NCBI RefSeq assembly: GCF_002931055.1 | Contig: NZ_PSXX01000002.1 | Span: 434,001-498,000, forward strand | From: Pseudoclavibacter sp. AY1H1 | Lineage (GTDB): Bacteria; Actinomycetota; Actinomycetes; Actinomycetales; Microbacteriaceae | DNA: 64,000 nt | Direction: 5' to 3' | In this document: positions 34,697 to 42,754 of the stretch, one piece after another | Layout of the letters: each line of letters begins with the position of its first letter | Numbering within the stretch: the first letter of the stretch is position 1 | Position numbers and translations under genes: made by a program | The notes under the pieces: model-generated | What the model was told of the DNA's origin: nothing | The model's database searches: none | The model's input: only the letters and a program-made list of their open reading frames with translations

Positions 34697-35902
34697 GTGC
34701 TCGATCCCTGGTGGAACTTCGCCCTCTCGATTGCCGTCGCCGTCGTCGCGGCCGTCACGCTCACCGCGCTCGTCGCGCTCATCATCCGCCTCGTCGCGAA
34801 GCGCCTTCGCTGGCCGGAGCCGCTCGTGCGACACACGCGGCGCCCCTTCCGCGTCGTCGTGCTCATCATCGCGCTCTGGGCCGCAGTCGCCGTCGCCTTC
34901 CCGTCCGACGGTGACGGGTCCTGGCGCGACCTCATCTACCACGCGCTCACGATCTTCATCATCGCCGCCGGCGCCTGGCTCATGGCGGGACTCGTCGCCT
35001 TCTCGACGGACATCACGCTGGGTCGCAACCGCATCGACGTGGCGGACAACCGCGTGGCTCGGCGCATCCGCACGCAGACCCTCATCCTCCGGCGGCTCGC
35101 AGTCGCGGTGATCATCGTCATCGCTCTGGGGGCGATCCTCCTCACGTTCCCTGCGGTGCGGACCGTCGGGGCGAGCCTCCTCGCCTCCGCCGGCATCGCC
35201 TCCGTGGTCGCGGGCCTCGCAGCCCAGTCGGTCCTCGCGAACATCTTCGCGGGCCTGCAGCTCGTGTTCAGCGAGGCGCTGCGCGTGGACGACGTCGTCG
35301 TGGTCGAAGACGAGTGGGGGCGTATCGGCGAGATCACGCTGAGCTACGTCGTCGTCGACCTGTGGGACGACCGCCGCCTCGTGCTGCCGTGCACCTACTT
35401 CACGACCCAGCCCTTCCAGAACTGGACGAGGCAGGGCAGCGAGCTCCTCGGCTCCGTGGAGCTCGACGTGGACTGGCGCGTCTCCCCGGCGCTCATGCGA
35501 GAGCGCCTCGCCGAGGTGCTCACGCAGACCGACCTCTGGGATGGGCGGGCGCAGGTCCTCCAGGTGACCGAGGCGACCGGCGGGCTCGTTCGCATCCGCA
35601 TCCTCGTCACCGCGGTGGATGCGCCCACCCTCTTCGACCTGCGCTGCTTCGTGCGCGAGGCCATGGTGACGTGGATGCAGCGCACCATGCCGTCGGCGCT
35701 GCCCGTGCAGCGTGTGCTCATCACCGAGTCGGCAGGTCCGGGCGATGCCGCATCGCGGGCATCGCAGGCGGAAGACACCAGAAACGACGACGACAGCGCC
35801 GGCGGGTCCGGGCTCTTCACCGGGAGCGTCCAGGCGCAGGAACGGGCATCGGTGTTCACGAACGCCATCCCCATCATCGACCCCGAGGACCGCGCGCGAT
35901 AG
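34697..35902 (+). CDS. MscS-family mechanosensitive channel
   Basis: 401 residues from GTG behind GAGGAGGAAC. Membrane helices lie near 7-30, 50-70, 82-105, 135-155 and 160-200, with the pore-lining, Ala/Gly-rich SLLASAGIASVVAGLAAQSVLANIFAG stretch (quoted in part). The MscS beta domain follows (DDVVVVEDEWGRIGEI, LPCTYF) and then the C-terminal alpha/beta domain. The last ~60 residues are polar and variable. It should release osmolytes on hypo-osmotic shock. TAGCGT at 34634-34639 may be its -10 box. Confidence 0.9.
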   Translation: MLDPWWNFALSIAVAVVAAVTLTALVALIIRLVAKRLRWPEPLVRHTRRPFRVVVLIIALWAAVAVAFPSDGDGSWRDLIYHALTIFIIAAGAWLMAGLVAFSTDITLGRNRIDVADNRVARRIRTQTLILRRLAVAVIIVIALGAILLTFPAVRTVGASLLASAGIASVVAGLAAQSVLANIFAGLQLVFSEALRVDDVVVVEDEWGRIGEITLSYVVVDLWDDRRLVLPCTYFTTQPFQNWTRQGSELLGSVELDVDWRVSPALMRERLAEVLTQTDLWDGRAQVLQVTEATGGLVRIRILVTAVDAPTLFDLRCFVREAMVTWMQRTMPSALPVQRVLITESAGPGDAASRASQAEDTRNDDDSAGGSGLFTGSVQAQERASVFTNAIPIIDPEDRAR

Positions 35903-35919
35903 CGGTCCCGCTCAGGGCC

Positions 35920-35957
35920 GGCTCAGTCCTCGCGGGTTCGCCCGCGCGGGCTGAGCC
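35920..35957. terminator. terminator hairpin overlapping the 3' end of the pirin gene
   Basis: GGCTCAG pairs with CTGAGCC, and inner CGCGGG pairs with CCCGCG around TTCG. The arms include the last ~11 codons of the convergent pirin gene. It can end transcripts from both sides, so mscS transcripts would stop inside antisense pirin sequence. Confidence 0.65.
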
Positions 35958-36951
35958 GGACGTTCGGGAGCGTCGGAGCGGCGAGCGTCCTGCCCTCGTG
36001 GCTGTCGACGCGGCCGAAACGGGCATCAGTGCCGGCGCTCGACCTGCTCCGCTGCCACTCGTCGCGAGCTGCCGCGACGTCGTCGTGGGAGGAACCGACG
36101 AAGTTCCAGAACATGACGATCTTCTCCTCGAAGGGCGCTCCACCGAGCAGCAGGGCGCGCCCGCCATCACTCGCGCCCAGGATCGCGCGGTCGGTGCCGG
36201 TGGGCAGGTAGCCCACGGCTCCGACGGGAAGCTCGACGTCGTCGACCGTGATGCCGGGAGAGCACGCGAGGATGCCGTGCTCGTAGCTGGGCTCGAGGTC
36301 GAGCTGCGCCTCCGCGCAACCGGATAAGGCGAGCTCGACGCCGACAAGCGGCGAGAAGCTGGGCGCAGGCGAGCGGAGGCCCGCGAACTCCCCCATGAAG
36401 ATGGTCGCCTCGACGGGGGTCCCAGCCGTCGTGGGAGACGGCAGTCGCAGCGATGGGCATCGGTCCAGGCCGACGAAGGCCGGCGCGATATCCCGCTGCG
36501 CAGCTGGCAGGGCCACCCAGAGCTGCACGCCATGCAGCACGCGGGCCCGATCAGGGCGATCAGCGGACACCTCCGAGTGGGCGATGCCACGCCCGGCGGT
36601 CATCACGTTGACGCCACCGGGCTCGACCTCATGGAAACTGCCGATGGAGTCCCGGTGCACGACCTCGCCGGAGAACAGCCAGCTGACGGTCTGCAGCCCC
36701 GTGTGCGGGTGCGGGGGCACATCCATGCCAGCACCCGACGGCACGTCCACGGGGCCGTAGTGGTCGATGAAGCACCAGGCGCCGATGAAGTGGCGGAACT
36801 TGTTGGGCAGCGAGCGCAGGACAGGCAGCGAGCGCGGGCCACCAAGCGGCACCTCACGCGGCAGGAGCAGCTCGATACCGGCCACCACCTGCCCGGTCTC
36901 ATAGGCGGCCTGCAGCTGTGCCTCGATGGGGTTGGCCTCCGCGTTGCTCAT
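35923..36951 (-). CDS. pirin-family protein
   Basis: 342 residues with two cupin domains. Iron ligands His81, His83 (PPHPHTGLQTVSW), His125 and Glu127 (RGIAHSEVS) are all present. Pirins of this type may act as quercetin 2,3-dioxygenases or as metabolic regulators; which applies cannot be told. The ATG follows TACGCT by seven bases with no ribosome binding site, so it may be leaderless. Single gene, divergent from ltaE. Confidence 0.92.
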   Translation of the reverse strand: MSNAEANPIEAQLQAAYETGQVVAGIELLLPREVPLGGPRSLPVLRSLPNKFRHFIGAWCFIDHYGPVDVPSGAGMDVPPHPHTGLQTVSWLFSGEVVHRDSIGSFHEVEPGGVNVMTAGRGIAHSEVSADRPDRARVLHGVQLWVALPAAQRDIAPAFVGLDRCPSLRLPSPTTAGTPVEATIFMGEFAGLRSPAPSFSPLVGVELALSGCAEAQLDLEPSYEHGILACSPGITVDDVELPVGAVGYLPTGTDRAILGASDGGRALLLGGAPFEEKIVMFWNFVGSSHDDVAAARDEWQRSRSSAGTDARFGRVDSHEGRTLAAPTLPNVRLSPRGRTRED

Positions 36952-36958
36952 AGCTCAG

Positions 36959-36964
36959 AGCGTA
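36959..36964 (-). promoter_or_regulatory. putative leaderless -10 box of the pirin gene
   Basis: TACGCT on the minus strand ends seven bases before the ATG. Confidence 0.4.
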
Positions 36965-37016
36965 GACGCGAACCCATGAGTTCTCATCGATGTGGCACGT
37001 GCGGAAGAATGGATCG

Positions 37017-38060
37017 GTGATCACGCAGCTGCACGACCCCCACCTCCGCACCTTCACGAGCGACAACGCCGCGGGCGCTCACCCGCAGGTCCTGGATGCG
37101 CTCGTCACCGCCAACGGCGGGCATGTCGGCGCCTACGGGGGCGACCCCTACTCGGCGGCATTCCAGGCGCTGTGCAGGGACCTCTTCGGCGCGGAGGCGA
37201 TCGGCCTGCCGGTCTTCAACGGCTCCGGTGCCAACGTCGTCGCGCTGCAGTCGATGGTGCCGCGCTGGGGCGGCGTCGTATGCCCGGCTTCAGCGCACAT
37301 CAACACCGACGAGAACGCCGCCCCGGAGCGCGTCGGCGGGGTGAAGCTCCTCACCGTCGAGACGGCGGACGGCAAGCTCGTTCCGGCGGACATCGAGCGG
37401 GCCGCAGCCGTGCGCCGCGACGTGCACCGGGCCACGCCCCTCGCCGTGAGCATCAGCCAGGCGACCGAGGTCGGCACCGCCTACTCGCCAGATGAGGTTC
37501 GGGCGCTCGCCGACGTCGCCCACGCGAGCGGCATGTGGCTGCACGTCGACGGCGCGCGCCTCTCGAACGCCGCCGCCCACTTCGGCTGCACGCTCGCCGA
37601 GGTCTCCAGCGCGGCCGGGGCCGACGTCATCAGCCTGGGCGGCACCAAGAACGGCGCGCTGGCCGCCGAAGCGGTTGTCGTCGTCAACCCGGAAGCCGTC
37701 TACGGCACCGAAGAGGCCCGCAAGATCGACCTGCAGCTGTCATCGAAGATGCGCTTCATCTCCGCCCAGCTCCTCGCGCTGTTCGGCGACGAGCTGTGGC
37801 GCGAGAACGCGGAGCACGCCAACGCCATGGCCGCGCGCCTCGCCACCGGCATCGAGCGCGTCCACGGCTGCTCAGTGCCACTCCCCCGGCAGGCGAACGG
37901 CGTCTTCGCCATTCTCCCCGGCGAGGTCGCCGAGCGCGTCAGCGAGAGCTACGCGTTCCACACCTGGGACGCGTCTCGCGGCCTCGTCCGCTTCCTCTGC
38001 TCCTGGGACACCACCGAGCACGACGTGGATGCCCTCATCGCGGCAGTCGCGGGAGCGTAG
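37017..38060 (+). CDS. ltaE: low-specificity threonine aldolase
   Basis: 347 residues from GTG 37017; the frame is open nine codons more, but the N-terminus then departs from the family. The PLP lysine is Lys211 in SLGGTKNGA, Asp178 is in HVDGARL, and the ring-stacking His94 is in SAHINTDENAAPE. Tetrameric fold-type I enzymes of this family cleave threonine or allo-threonine to glycine and acetaldehyde. AAGAAT lies six bases before the GTG and could be a weak leaderless promoter. A stem-loop (38072-38101) follows. Confidence 0.93.
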   Translation: MITQLHDPHLRTFTSDNAAGAHPQVLDALVTANGGHVGAYGGDPYSAAFQALCRDLFGAEAIGLPVFNGSGANVVALQSMVPRWGGVVCPASAHINTDENAAPERVGGVKLLTVETADGKLVPADIERAAAVRRDVHRATPLAVSISQATEVGTAYSPDEVRALADVAHASGMWLHVDGARLSNAAAHFGCTLAEVSSAAGADVISLGGTKNGALAAEAVVVVNPEAVYGTEEARKIDLQLSSKMRFISAQLLALFGDELWRENAEHANAMAARLATGIERVHGCSVPLPRQANGVFAILPGEVAERVSESYAFHTWDASRGLVRFLCSWDTTEHDVDALIAAVAGA

Positions 38061-38071
38061 GCCAGCCGCGC

Positions 38072-38101
38072 GGCCCCGGGTGGGCAGGTACCCTCGGGGC
38101 C
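38072..38101 (+). terminator. stem-loop after ltaE, overlapping the next gene's -10
   Basis: GGCCCCGGGT pairs with ACCC and GGGGCC, with a two-base bulge. The right arm contains TACCCT (38089-38094), which ends seven bases before the next GTG. The element may both end ltaE transcripts and carry a leaderless promoter. Confidence 0.5.
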
Positions 38102-38620
38102 GTGACTGACTACACCGCCTGGCAACGCCTCTGCACGCTCATCGACGACGACCCCGAGATCTGGCCGAGCGTCCAGCAGGCTCTCGAGGGCGACTCTCGG
38201 GACGAGGACGAGGACCAGGGCGAGGACCAGTCCGGCGACGACGACCGAGACGAGAGCGGCGTCGAGGAGGACGACGGCGCGGATGAAGCCTGGGGCGCGC
38301 TCATCGACGCCCTCGACGACTGCGGAGCGCTGGCCTACCTCCACGCCGAGGACACAGGCATGGAGCTCGCAGACGCCCTGGCCGGAGTTCCGCGGATCGT
38401 CCGCCTCGGCCTCGACACCGATGAGGTCGGCGACGTGGACGGCGACGTGCCGACAGCAGCCGCCGCAGCTGATGCGCTCCTCGCGCCCGTGGGGCTCGCA
38501 CTCGTGTTCCTCGAGGAGGACAGCGACGCCCACCCGCTGGTCGTCGTACCGCGCGAGTCCGTCACCGAGATCGTCGACACGGCCGCCGCGCTCGGCTTCG
38601 TCGCGAGGCAGCTGCCCTGA
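38102..38620 (+). CDS. hypothetical acidic protein
   Basis: 172 residues from GTG. Residues ~28-65 are a run of Asp, Glu, Gly and Ser. It is flanked by a helical start (DYTAWQRLCTLIDDDPEIW) and a folded-looking end (AWGALIDALDDCGALAYLHAEDTG, LVFLEEDSDAHPLVVVPRE; quoted in parts). The C-terminal part may belong to the DUF6630 group, but I am not certain. It is probably leaderless (TACCCT seven bases upstream). Confidence 0.65.
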   Translation: MTDYTAWQRLCTLIDDDPEIWPSVQQALEGDSRDEDEDQGEDQSGDDDRDESGVEEDDGADEAWGALIDALDDCGALAYLHAEDTGMELADALAGVPRIVRLGLDTDEVGDVDGDVPTAAAAADALLAPVGLALVFLEEDSDAHPLVVVPRESVTEIVDTAAALGFVARQLP

Positions 38621-38679
38621 GGCAGGCCTGAGGACGCGTCGATGGCAGCGATCTCGCCTCGAATGTTATCCACGATTCC

Positions 38680-38695
38680 TCGAATCTACATTCGA
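38680..38695. promoter_or_regulatory. SOS-box-like palindrome over the promoter of the DUF222-HNH gene
   Basis: TCGAAT-CTAC-ATTCGA is a perfect palindrome around a four-base centre, extended by C/G to 18 bp (38679-38696). It has the length and outer bases of the actinobacterial LexA site TCGAAC-N4-GTTCGA. It covers the position expected for the -35 and spacer, with TACGAT (38703-38708) as -10 and the ATG six bases later. Repression by occlusion fits. Confidence 0.5.
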
Positions 38696-38714
38696 GTAAT
38701 GCTACGATCGGACC

Positions 38715-40313
38715 ATGTACCAAGCGGCGGCGAAGTTCGAGGAGCGGTGGCATTTCGATGTCAACGATCCGGCTTCCGTCGCCGCTGAACGCGCCACCAT
38801 CCTGTCCGAGACCGCCCGCATCGAATCCGCCAAGCGTGCGATCGACGCCGAGCAGATCCTGCTCGAAGCTCGTGCGTACAACTTCGGCTACCTCCTCGAC
38901 CTCGCCGAAGGGCATCCCGAGATGGGCATGCACGTACGGTCGATCTCGGCAGAGATCTCGATCGAGGTGCAGGCGAAGCACGGCTTCGTCATGAGGCAGC
39001 TCGCCGGTTCGTGGAACGCCGTGCGTGAATTTCCTGCCGCAGTGGATGCCGTGGCCGACGGGCGCATCTCCGGTCGCCACCTCGATGCCATCGTCAGCTC
39101 AGGGCTCCTCGTCACCCACGAGGTCGAAGCCGAGCAGACCGCCCTGCGTGCCCGCTACGTCGACCTCGCACTCCGCGAGGTAAGCACCCAGATCCTGACG
39201 GACGCGGCACTGAAGCGGCTGACCGCCCGCATCGCAGAGGAACTCACGCGGGTCCCACTCGCCGAGCGGCGCAAGGTGACGCGCATGAAGGGCTTCGTGT
39301 CCGTGACCGACTCCGGTGACGGACACGGAGTGCTCCACGTCGGCGGCTCACTCCTTCTCCTCACCGCGGTCCGGGACAGAGTCAGAAAGCAGGCGACACT
39401 CGTCCTGCGAGCTCGATCACGGGCGCAGAAGGCTCAAGCAACGGGAGAGGTACCGCAGGGCGCCGCCGACGAGCGCACCCTCGGCGAGGTCAGCGCCGAC
39501 CTCATCTGCGACCAGCTCCTCACGAGCGAACCGAACTCCGCACCCCTGGCATCCGGGGTCCAGGCGAAGGTGCACCTGGTCATCCCCACGACCACGCTGC
39601 TCGCCGACGAACGCGACCCCGGCCACCCTCCGGCTCTGCTCGACGGCCTCACACCGGTACCGCTCGACGAAGCCAAGCGCCTCGCGGCCAACGCCCCCAT
39701 GTTCACGAGAATTCTCACCCACCCGATCACGGGCACCGTCCAGGCCGTCGACACCTACAAGCCAACAGCGGCGATGCGGCGATTCCTCGCGGCGCGCGAC
39801 GTGCACTGCCGGTTCCCCGGCTGCCGACTCCCAGCACGCGGGTGCCACATCGACCACACCCATGAGTGGGAGCACGGCGGTGCAACCTGCACGAACAATT
39901 TGGAGCACCTCTGCGTGTTCCACCACGTCATGAGGCACGCAACGCCGTGGTCGGTTCTGCAGCTCGAAGGCGGAGTCCTCCAGTGGACGACACCAAGCGG
40001 AAAAGTCCTGACAGACAGACCCGACAGGCAAGGCGTTCGCTTCGTGCCGTCGGCGGATGCCGGAAGCACCAGCCCGCCGAAGGCAACGAGTGAGGCGGAT
40101 GCAAGGTCAGGGCCTGAGCCCGGGCCTGGGCCAGGGACAGAGACAGAGACAGAGACAGAGACAGAGACAGACGCAGGATCAGGCACAGGATCAGGCACAG
40201 GATCAGGCACAGGCACAGGCATAGGCACAGGCATAGGTACAGGACCGGACGTCGAGCGGGGCAGCAGCGCCCGGCGAGAACGCGACGCGGGCACCGACCC
40301 TCCGCCGTTCTGA
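38715..40313 (+). CDS. DUF222 / HNH endonuclease protein (13E12-like)
   Basis: 532 residues. DUF222 covers roughly residues 40-345. The HNH nuclease motif is near 360-410: CRFPGC, CHIDHTHEWEHGGATCTNNL, then LCVFHHVMRH, with the Cys pairs and catalytic His expected. The tail (~from 445) is low-complexity, encoded by a hexanucleotide repeat. Actinobacteria often carry several copies of this family, related to the mycobacterial REP13E12 proteins. They are thought to be mobile or DNA-damage-linked, and no specific target is known. The ATG follows TACGAT by six bases, so it is probably leaderless. Confidence 0.9.
   Translation: MYQAAAKFEERWHFDVNDPASVAAERATILSETARIESAKRAIDAEQILLEARAYNFGYLLDLAEGHPEMGMHVRSISAEISIEVQAKHGFVMRQLAGSWNAVREFPAAVDAVADGRISGRHLDAIVSSGLLVTHEVEAEQTALRARYVDLALREVSTQILTDAALKRLTARIAEELTRVPLAERRKVTRMKGFVSVTDSGDGHGVLHVGGSLLLLTAVRDRVRKQATLVLRARSRAQKAQATGEVPQGAADERTLGEVSADLICDQLLTSEPNSAPLASGVQAKVHLVIPTTTLLADERDPGHPPALLDGLTPVPLDEAKRLAANAPMFTRILTHPITGTVQAVDTYKPTAAMRRFLAARDVHCRFPGCRLPARGCHIDHTHEWEHGGATCTNNLEHLCVFHHVMRHATPWSVLQLEGGVLQWTTPSGKVLTDRPDRQGVRFVPSADAGSTSPPKATSEADARSGPEPGPGPGTETETETETETDAGSGTGSGTGSGTGTGIGTGIGTGPDVERGSSARRERDAGTDPPPF
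40134..40241 (+). repeat. in-frame hexanucleotide tandem repeat
   Basis: Eighteen consecutive six-base units, mostly GAGACA, GGCACA and GGATCA, encode Thr-Glu then Gly-Thr/Ser/Ile dipeptides at the C-terminus of the DUF222-HNH protein. Four more degenerate units precede it (from 40110). The codons ACA, TCA and ATA are rare elsewhere in this GC-rich window, a sign of recent expansion by slippage. Copy-number change would keep the frame. Confidence 0.9.
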
Positions 40314-40347
40314 GGCCTCACCGAGCGAGACCTCCTCACTCCCCGAG

Positions 40348-40566
40348 CTAGACCTCTTCGATACCGACGCCGCGGAGCAGAAGCCTCTGCTCCCCAACCC
40401 CTGCGCGCTCCGAGAGGAAGACCCGCGAGAGCACCTGCTGCAGGCGAGCAACGAACAAGGGAGCGCCGGCCGCATGTCCATCAGACGCGCGCGCGTCGGT
40501 CGTGCGCCCGCCCGTCGTGCGCTGGTCGGTCAACTGGCCGTGCGTCATGCGGAGCGTGATGCTCAT
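40348..40566 (-). CDS. possible small hypothetical protein
   Basis: 72 residues (starts MSITLRMTHGQL, ends RLLLRGVGIEEV) from ATG 40566 with AAAGGG upstream. Most third positions are G or C, as in real genes here, and the C-terminal half looks like an amphipathic helix (FVARLQQVLSRVFLSERAG). It converges with the DUF222 gene. I recognise no family. The rest of the 440-base gap between the DUF222 and acetyltransferase genes shows nothing else. Confidence 0.4.
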   Translation of the reverse strand: MSITLRMTHGQLTDQRTTGGRTTDARASDGHAAGAPLFVARLQQVLSRVFLSERAGVGEQRLLLRGVGIEEV

Positions 40567-40754
40567 GATCTGCCCTTTCGTTCGTCACCGGTTGGATAGG
40601 TCGTCGCGTCAGCGTAGGAATCCCTGGTCCGGGTGAACAGCAACCTGCGCAAGACGGGCACACGAGACGACACCGCGCTTCGCGGGGCGAAACACGGCGT
40701 CACCTGGGGGCCGAACGAAGAGCGAGACGCCCGGAGGCGGAGCACCATGTGCGC

Positions 40755-41258
40755 ATGACAAACGCGCTCACCGTCCGCCACCTCGACATCACCTCTGCCG
40801 AGGTGTCGGAAGTGCTCGACATCCTCGACGCGGAGTACCGAACCAGGTACCGGGAGTTCTACACAGACGACATCACCGCGTACCCCGTCACCGACTTCAC
40901 GTCCCCCGACGGCGCCTTCATCGGCATCCTCGAGGGTGACCTCCTCGTCGCCGCCGGCGCCATCCGCCGATACGACTCCACCACCGCAGAGGTCAAGCGC
41001 ATGTGGACACGCGACACGCACCGCCGCCGCGGATTCGCCCAGCGGGTCCTGCGAGAACTCGACGCAGCAGCCGGAGACCTCGGCTATACCCGCATCTTCC
41101 TCACCACCGGCTCTCGGCAGCCCGAAGCAGTCGCCCTCTACCGAGCGTCGGGCTTCGAAGGCGGCGAGCGACGCATCCCGGAATTCGACCTCCCCGTCTT
41201 CGCGTTCGAGAAGCCCGTCGGCCGCACCACCCTCGTCGAGCACCCCTCCCACAGCTGA
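40755..41258 (+). CDS. GNAT-family N-acetyltransferase
   Basis: 167 residues from ATG 40755 (GTG 40749 is possible; GGAGG lies further upstream). The GNAT core is present: VKRMWTRDTHRRRGFAQRVL carries the acetyl-CoA pyrophosphate loop R-x-x-G-x-A near residue 95, and EAVALYRASGFEGGERR is the usual end. The substrate is unknown. It is followed after 16 bases by the hydrolase gene, which appears to have its own promoter. Confidence 0.88.
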   Translation: MTNALTVRHLDITSAEVSEVLDILDAEYRTRYREFYTDDITAYPVTDFTSPDGAFIGILEGDLLVAAGAIRRYDSTTAEVKRMWTRDTHRRRGFAQRVLRELDAAAGDLGYTRIFLTTGSRQPEAVALYRASGFEGGERRIPEFDLPVFAFEKPVGRTTLVEHPSHS

Positions 41259-41262
41259 GCGA

Positions 41263-41268
41263 TATCCT
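41263..41268 (+). promoter_or_regulatory. putative leaderless -10 box of the hydrolase gene
   Basis: TATCCT ends six bases before GTG 41275 and starts five bases after the acetyltransferase stop. Confidence 0.45.
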
Positions 41269-41274
41269 CGGCGG

Positions 41275-42069
41275 GTGCCAGCAACTCCCCCGAACCAGCA
41301 GCCACCGCGACGCAGACGCAGCCGGCTGCGACGCGCGCTGATCTGGACCTTCTCGATCATCGCCGCGGTCTTCGTCGTCGCCATCGCAGCATTCCTGATC
41401 TGGGCGAACGTCGGGGTCATGGCAGCCGAACCGGAACCCCTCGCATCGGTCACGAACAACCCAGCTATCTCGGTCACCGAGGTCGACGGCTCCCTCGTGC
41501 TGAGCCCGAGCGAGGAGCCAAGCGACACCGGACTCGTGTTCATCCCCGGAGCCAAGGTCGAGCCGTCGGCCTACGCCGCGAAGCTCTCGAGCCTGGTCAC
41601 CGACGACAACATGACCGTCGTCATCCCGCAGCCGCTCCTCAACCTCGCGTTCTTCGACACCCGCACGCTCGACGACTACACGACCGCCGCCCCCGAGGTC
41701 ACCACCTGGTCCGTCGGTGGGCACTCCCTCGGCGGAGTCCGCGCCTGCCAGCTCGCCGAGTCGCCGGACGTCGCCGGCCTGCTGCTGTTCGGCAGCTACT
41801 GCGCCAACGACCTCGCCGACGACGAATCGCTCGACGTGCTCAGCATCACAGGAAGCGCCGATGGGCTCAGCACCCCGCAGAAGGCAGCGGACGCACGCGG
41901 CCTGCTCCCCGCCGACGCCGAGACCCTGGAGATCGAGGGCGCGAACCACGCGATGTTCGGCAACTACGGCCCGCAGTCCGGCGACGGAACCGCGACGATC
42001 CCCGACGAGGACGGGCGCCAACAGATCGCCGCGGCGACCTCAGCCTGGGCGGCAGAGCTCCAGCCCTAG
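41275..42069 (+). CDS. membrane-anchored alpha/beta hydrolase
   Basis: 264 residues from GTG. A basic N-terminus (RRRRSRLRR) and one membrane helix (~21-45) place the catalytic domain outside the cell. The nucleophile is Ser151 in VGGHSLGGV, an Asp candidate is in ITGSADGLSTPQK, and the His is in EGANHAMFGNYG. This fits the alpha/beta hydrolase group PF12695. The substrate is unknown. Its TAG stop shares the palindrome CTAG with the convergent TetR gene. Confidence 0.87.
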   Translation: MPATPPNQQPPRRRRSRLRRALIWTFSIIAAVFVVAIAAFLIWANVGVMAAEPEPLASVTNNPAISVTEVDGSLVLSPSEEPSDTGLVFIPGAKVEPSAYAAKLSSLVTDDNMTVVIPQPLLNLAFFDTRTLDDYTTAAPEVTTWSVGGHSLGGVRACQLAESPDVAGLLLFGSYCANDLADDESLDVLSITGSADGLSTPQKAADARGLLPADAETLEIEGANHAMFGNYGPQSGDGTATIPDEDGRQQIAAATSAWAAELQP

Positions 42070-42644
42070 GCGGAAGGCACGGCGTCAGGCGAAGCGAGCA
42101 TCCGCCGCACGGTCGGCTGCACGTCGACGGACGCGTCGGGGAGGTCCTCCTCTAGCAGGGAGAGCCGGTGCAGGACGACCCCGTCGATGAACGCGAACAG
42201 CGCAGACGCACGGGCCTCGGCATCGTCGACGCCGAGACCTGCGATGGCACCCGCCGCCCAGCCCCGCAGGCGATCGCGGCCCACCCGGATCGCCTCGGCG
42301 ACCACCGCGTTGTGGGTTCCCTCGAGGACCAGGGCGTACCTGGCGAGCGTCTGCGTGCGGCCGACGCCCGTCATGTCGTCCACCCCAGCGCAGATCGCCG
42401 CGCAGAATCGCTCCACGCTCGGCTCGCCCCACTCGTAGCTCAGCAGCCACTCGGCGTAGTCGCTGCGCTCCAAGCGACCGATGACGCCCTCGATGAGCGC
42501 CTGACGTGTCCTGAAGTGATTCGACGTCGACCCCCTCGGGAGCACCGCCTCGGCGTCGACCCGCGCGTGCGTGAGCGCACGCATCCCGCCAGATGCGAGG
42601 AGCTCGAGGGCGGCGGTCAGCGAACGATCACGCGTGGAGGGCAC
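42066..42644 (-). CDS. TetR-family transcriptional repressor
   Basis: 192 residues from GTG. The N-terminal helix-turn-helix is near 8-50 (AALELLASGGMRALTHARVDAEA, then GSTSNHFRTRQALIEGV; quoted in parts). The ligand domain is helical and typical of the family. It is divergent from the oxidoreductase, and the gap holds two identical palindromes, its likely operators. TAGAGT (42651-42656) six bases before the GTG suggests a leaderless mRNA. Confidence 0.92.
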   Translation of the reverse strand: MPSTRDRSLTAALELLASGGMRALTHARVDAEAVLPRGSTSNHFRTRQALIEGVIGRLERSDYAEWLLSYEWGEPSVERFCAAICAGVDDMTGVGRTQTLARYALVLEGTHNAVVAEAIRVGRDRLRGWAAGAIAGLGVDDAEARASALFAFIDGVVLHRLSLLEEDLPDASVDVQPTVRRMLASPDAVPSA

Positions 42645-42679
42645 CCCCGAACTCTAGACGCAGAGATCTCGACACAGAA

Positions 42680-42693
42680 ACTACGGGCGTAGT
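42680..42693. promoter_or_regulatory. operator palindrome 1
   Basis: ACTAC-GGGC-GTAGT, a perfect 5-bp inverted repeat with a 4-bp centre, between the divergent TetR and oxidoreductase genes. Confidence 0.75.
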
Positions 42694-42699
42694 GCATCC

Positions 42700-42713
42700 A
42701 CTACGAATGTAGT
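42700..42713. promoter_or_regulatory. operator palindrome 2
   Basis: ACTAC-GAAT-GTAGT has the same arms as palindrome 1. The two centres are exactly 20 bp apart, close to two helical turns, as expected for two repressor dimers bound on the same face. Confidence 0.75.
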
Positions 42714-42754
42714 CATCGACCGGTCTGGTCAGAATGCTGTGATTGTCTGACGTG

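Noticed and set aside
40134-40241. CRISPR array
   Set aside because: The repeats are six bases, contiguous and in frame with a coding sequence, with no spacers or cas genes.
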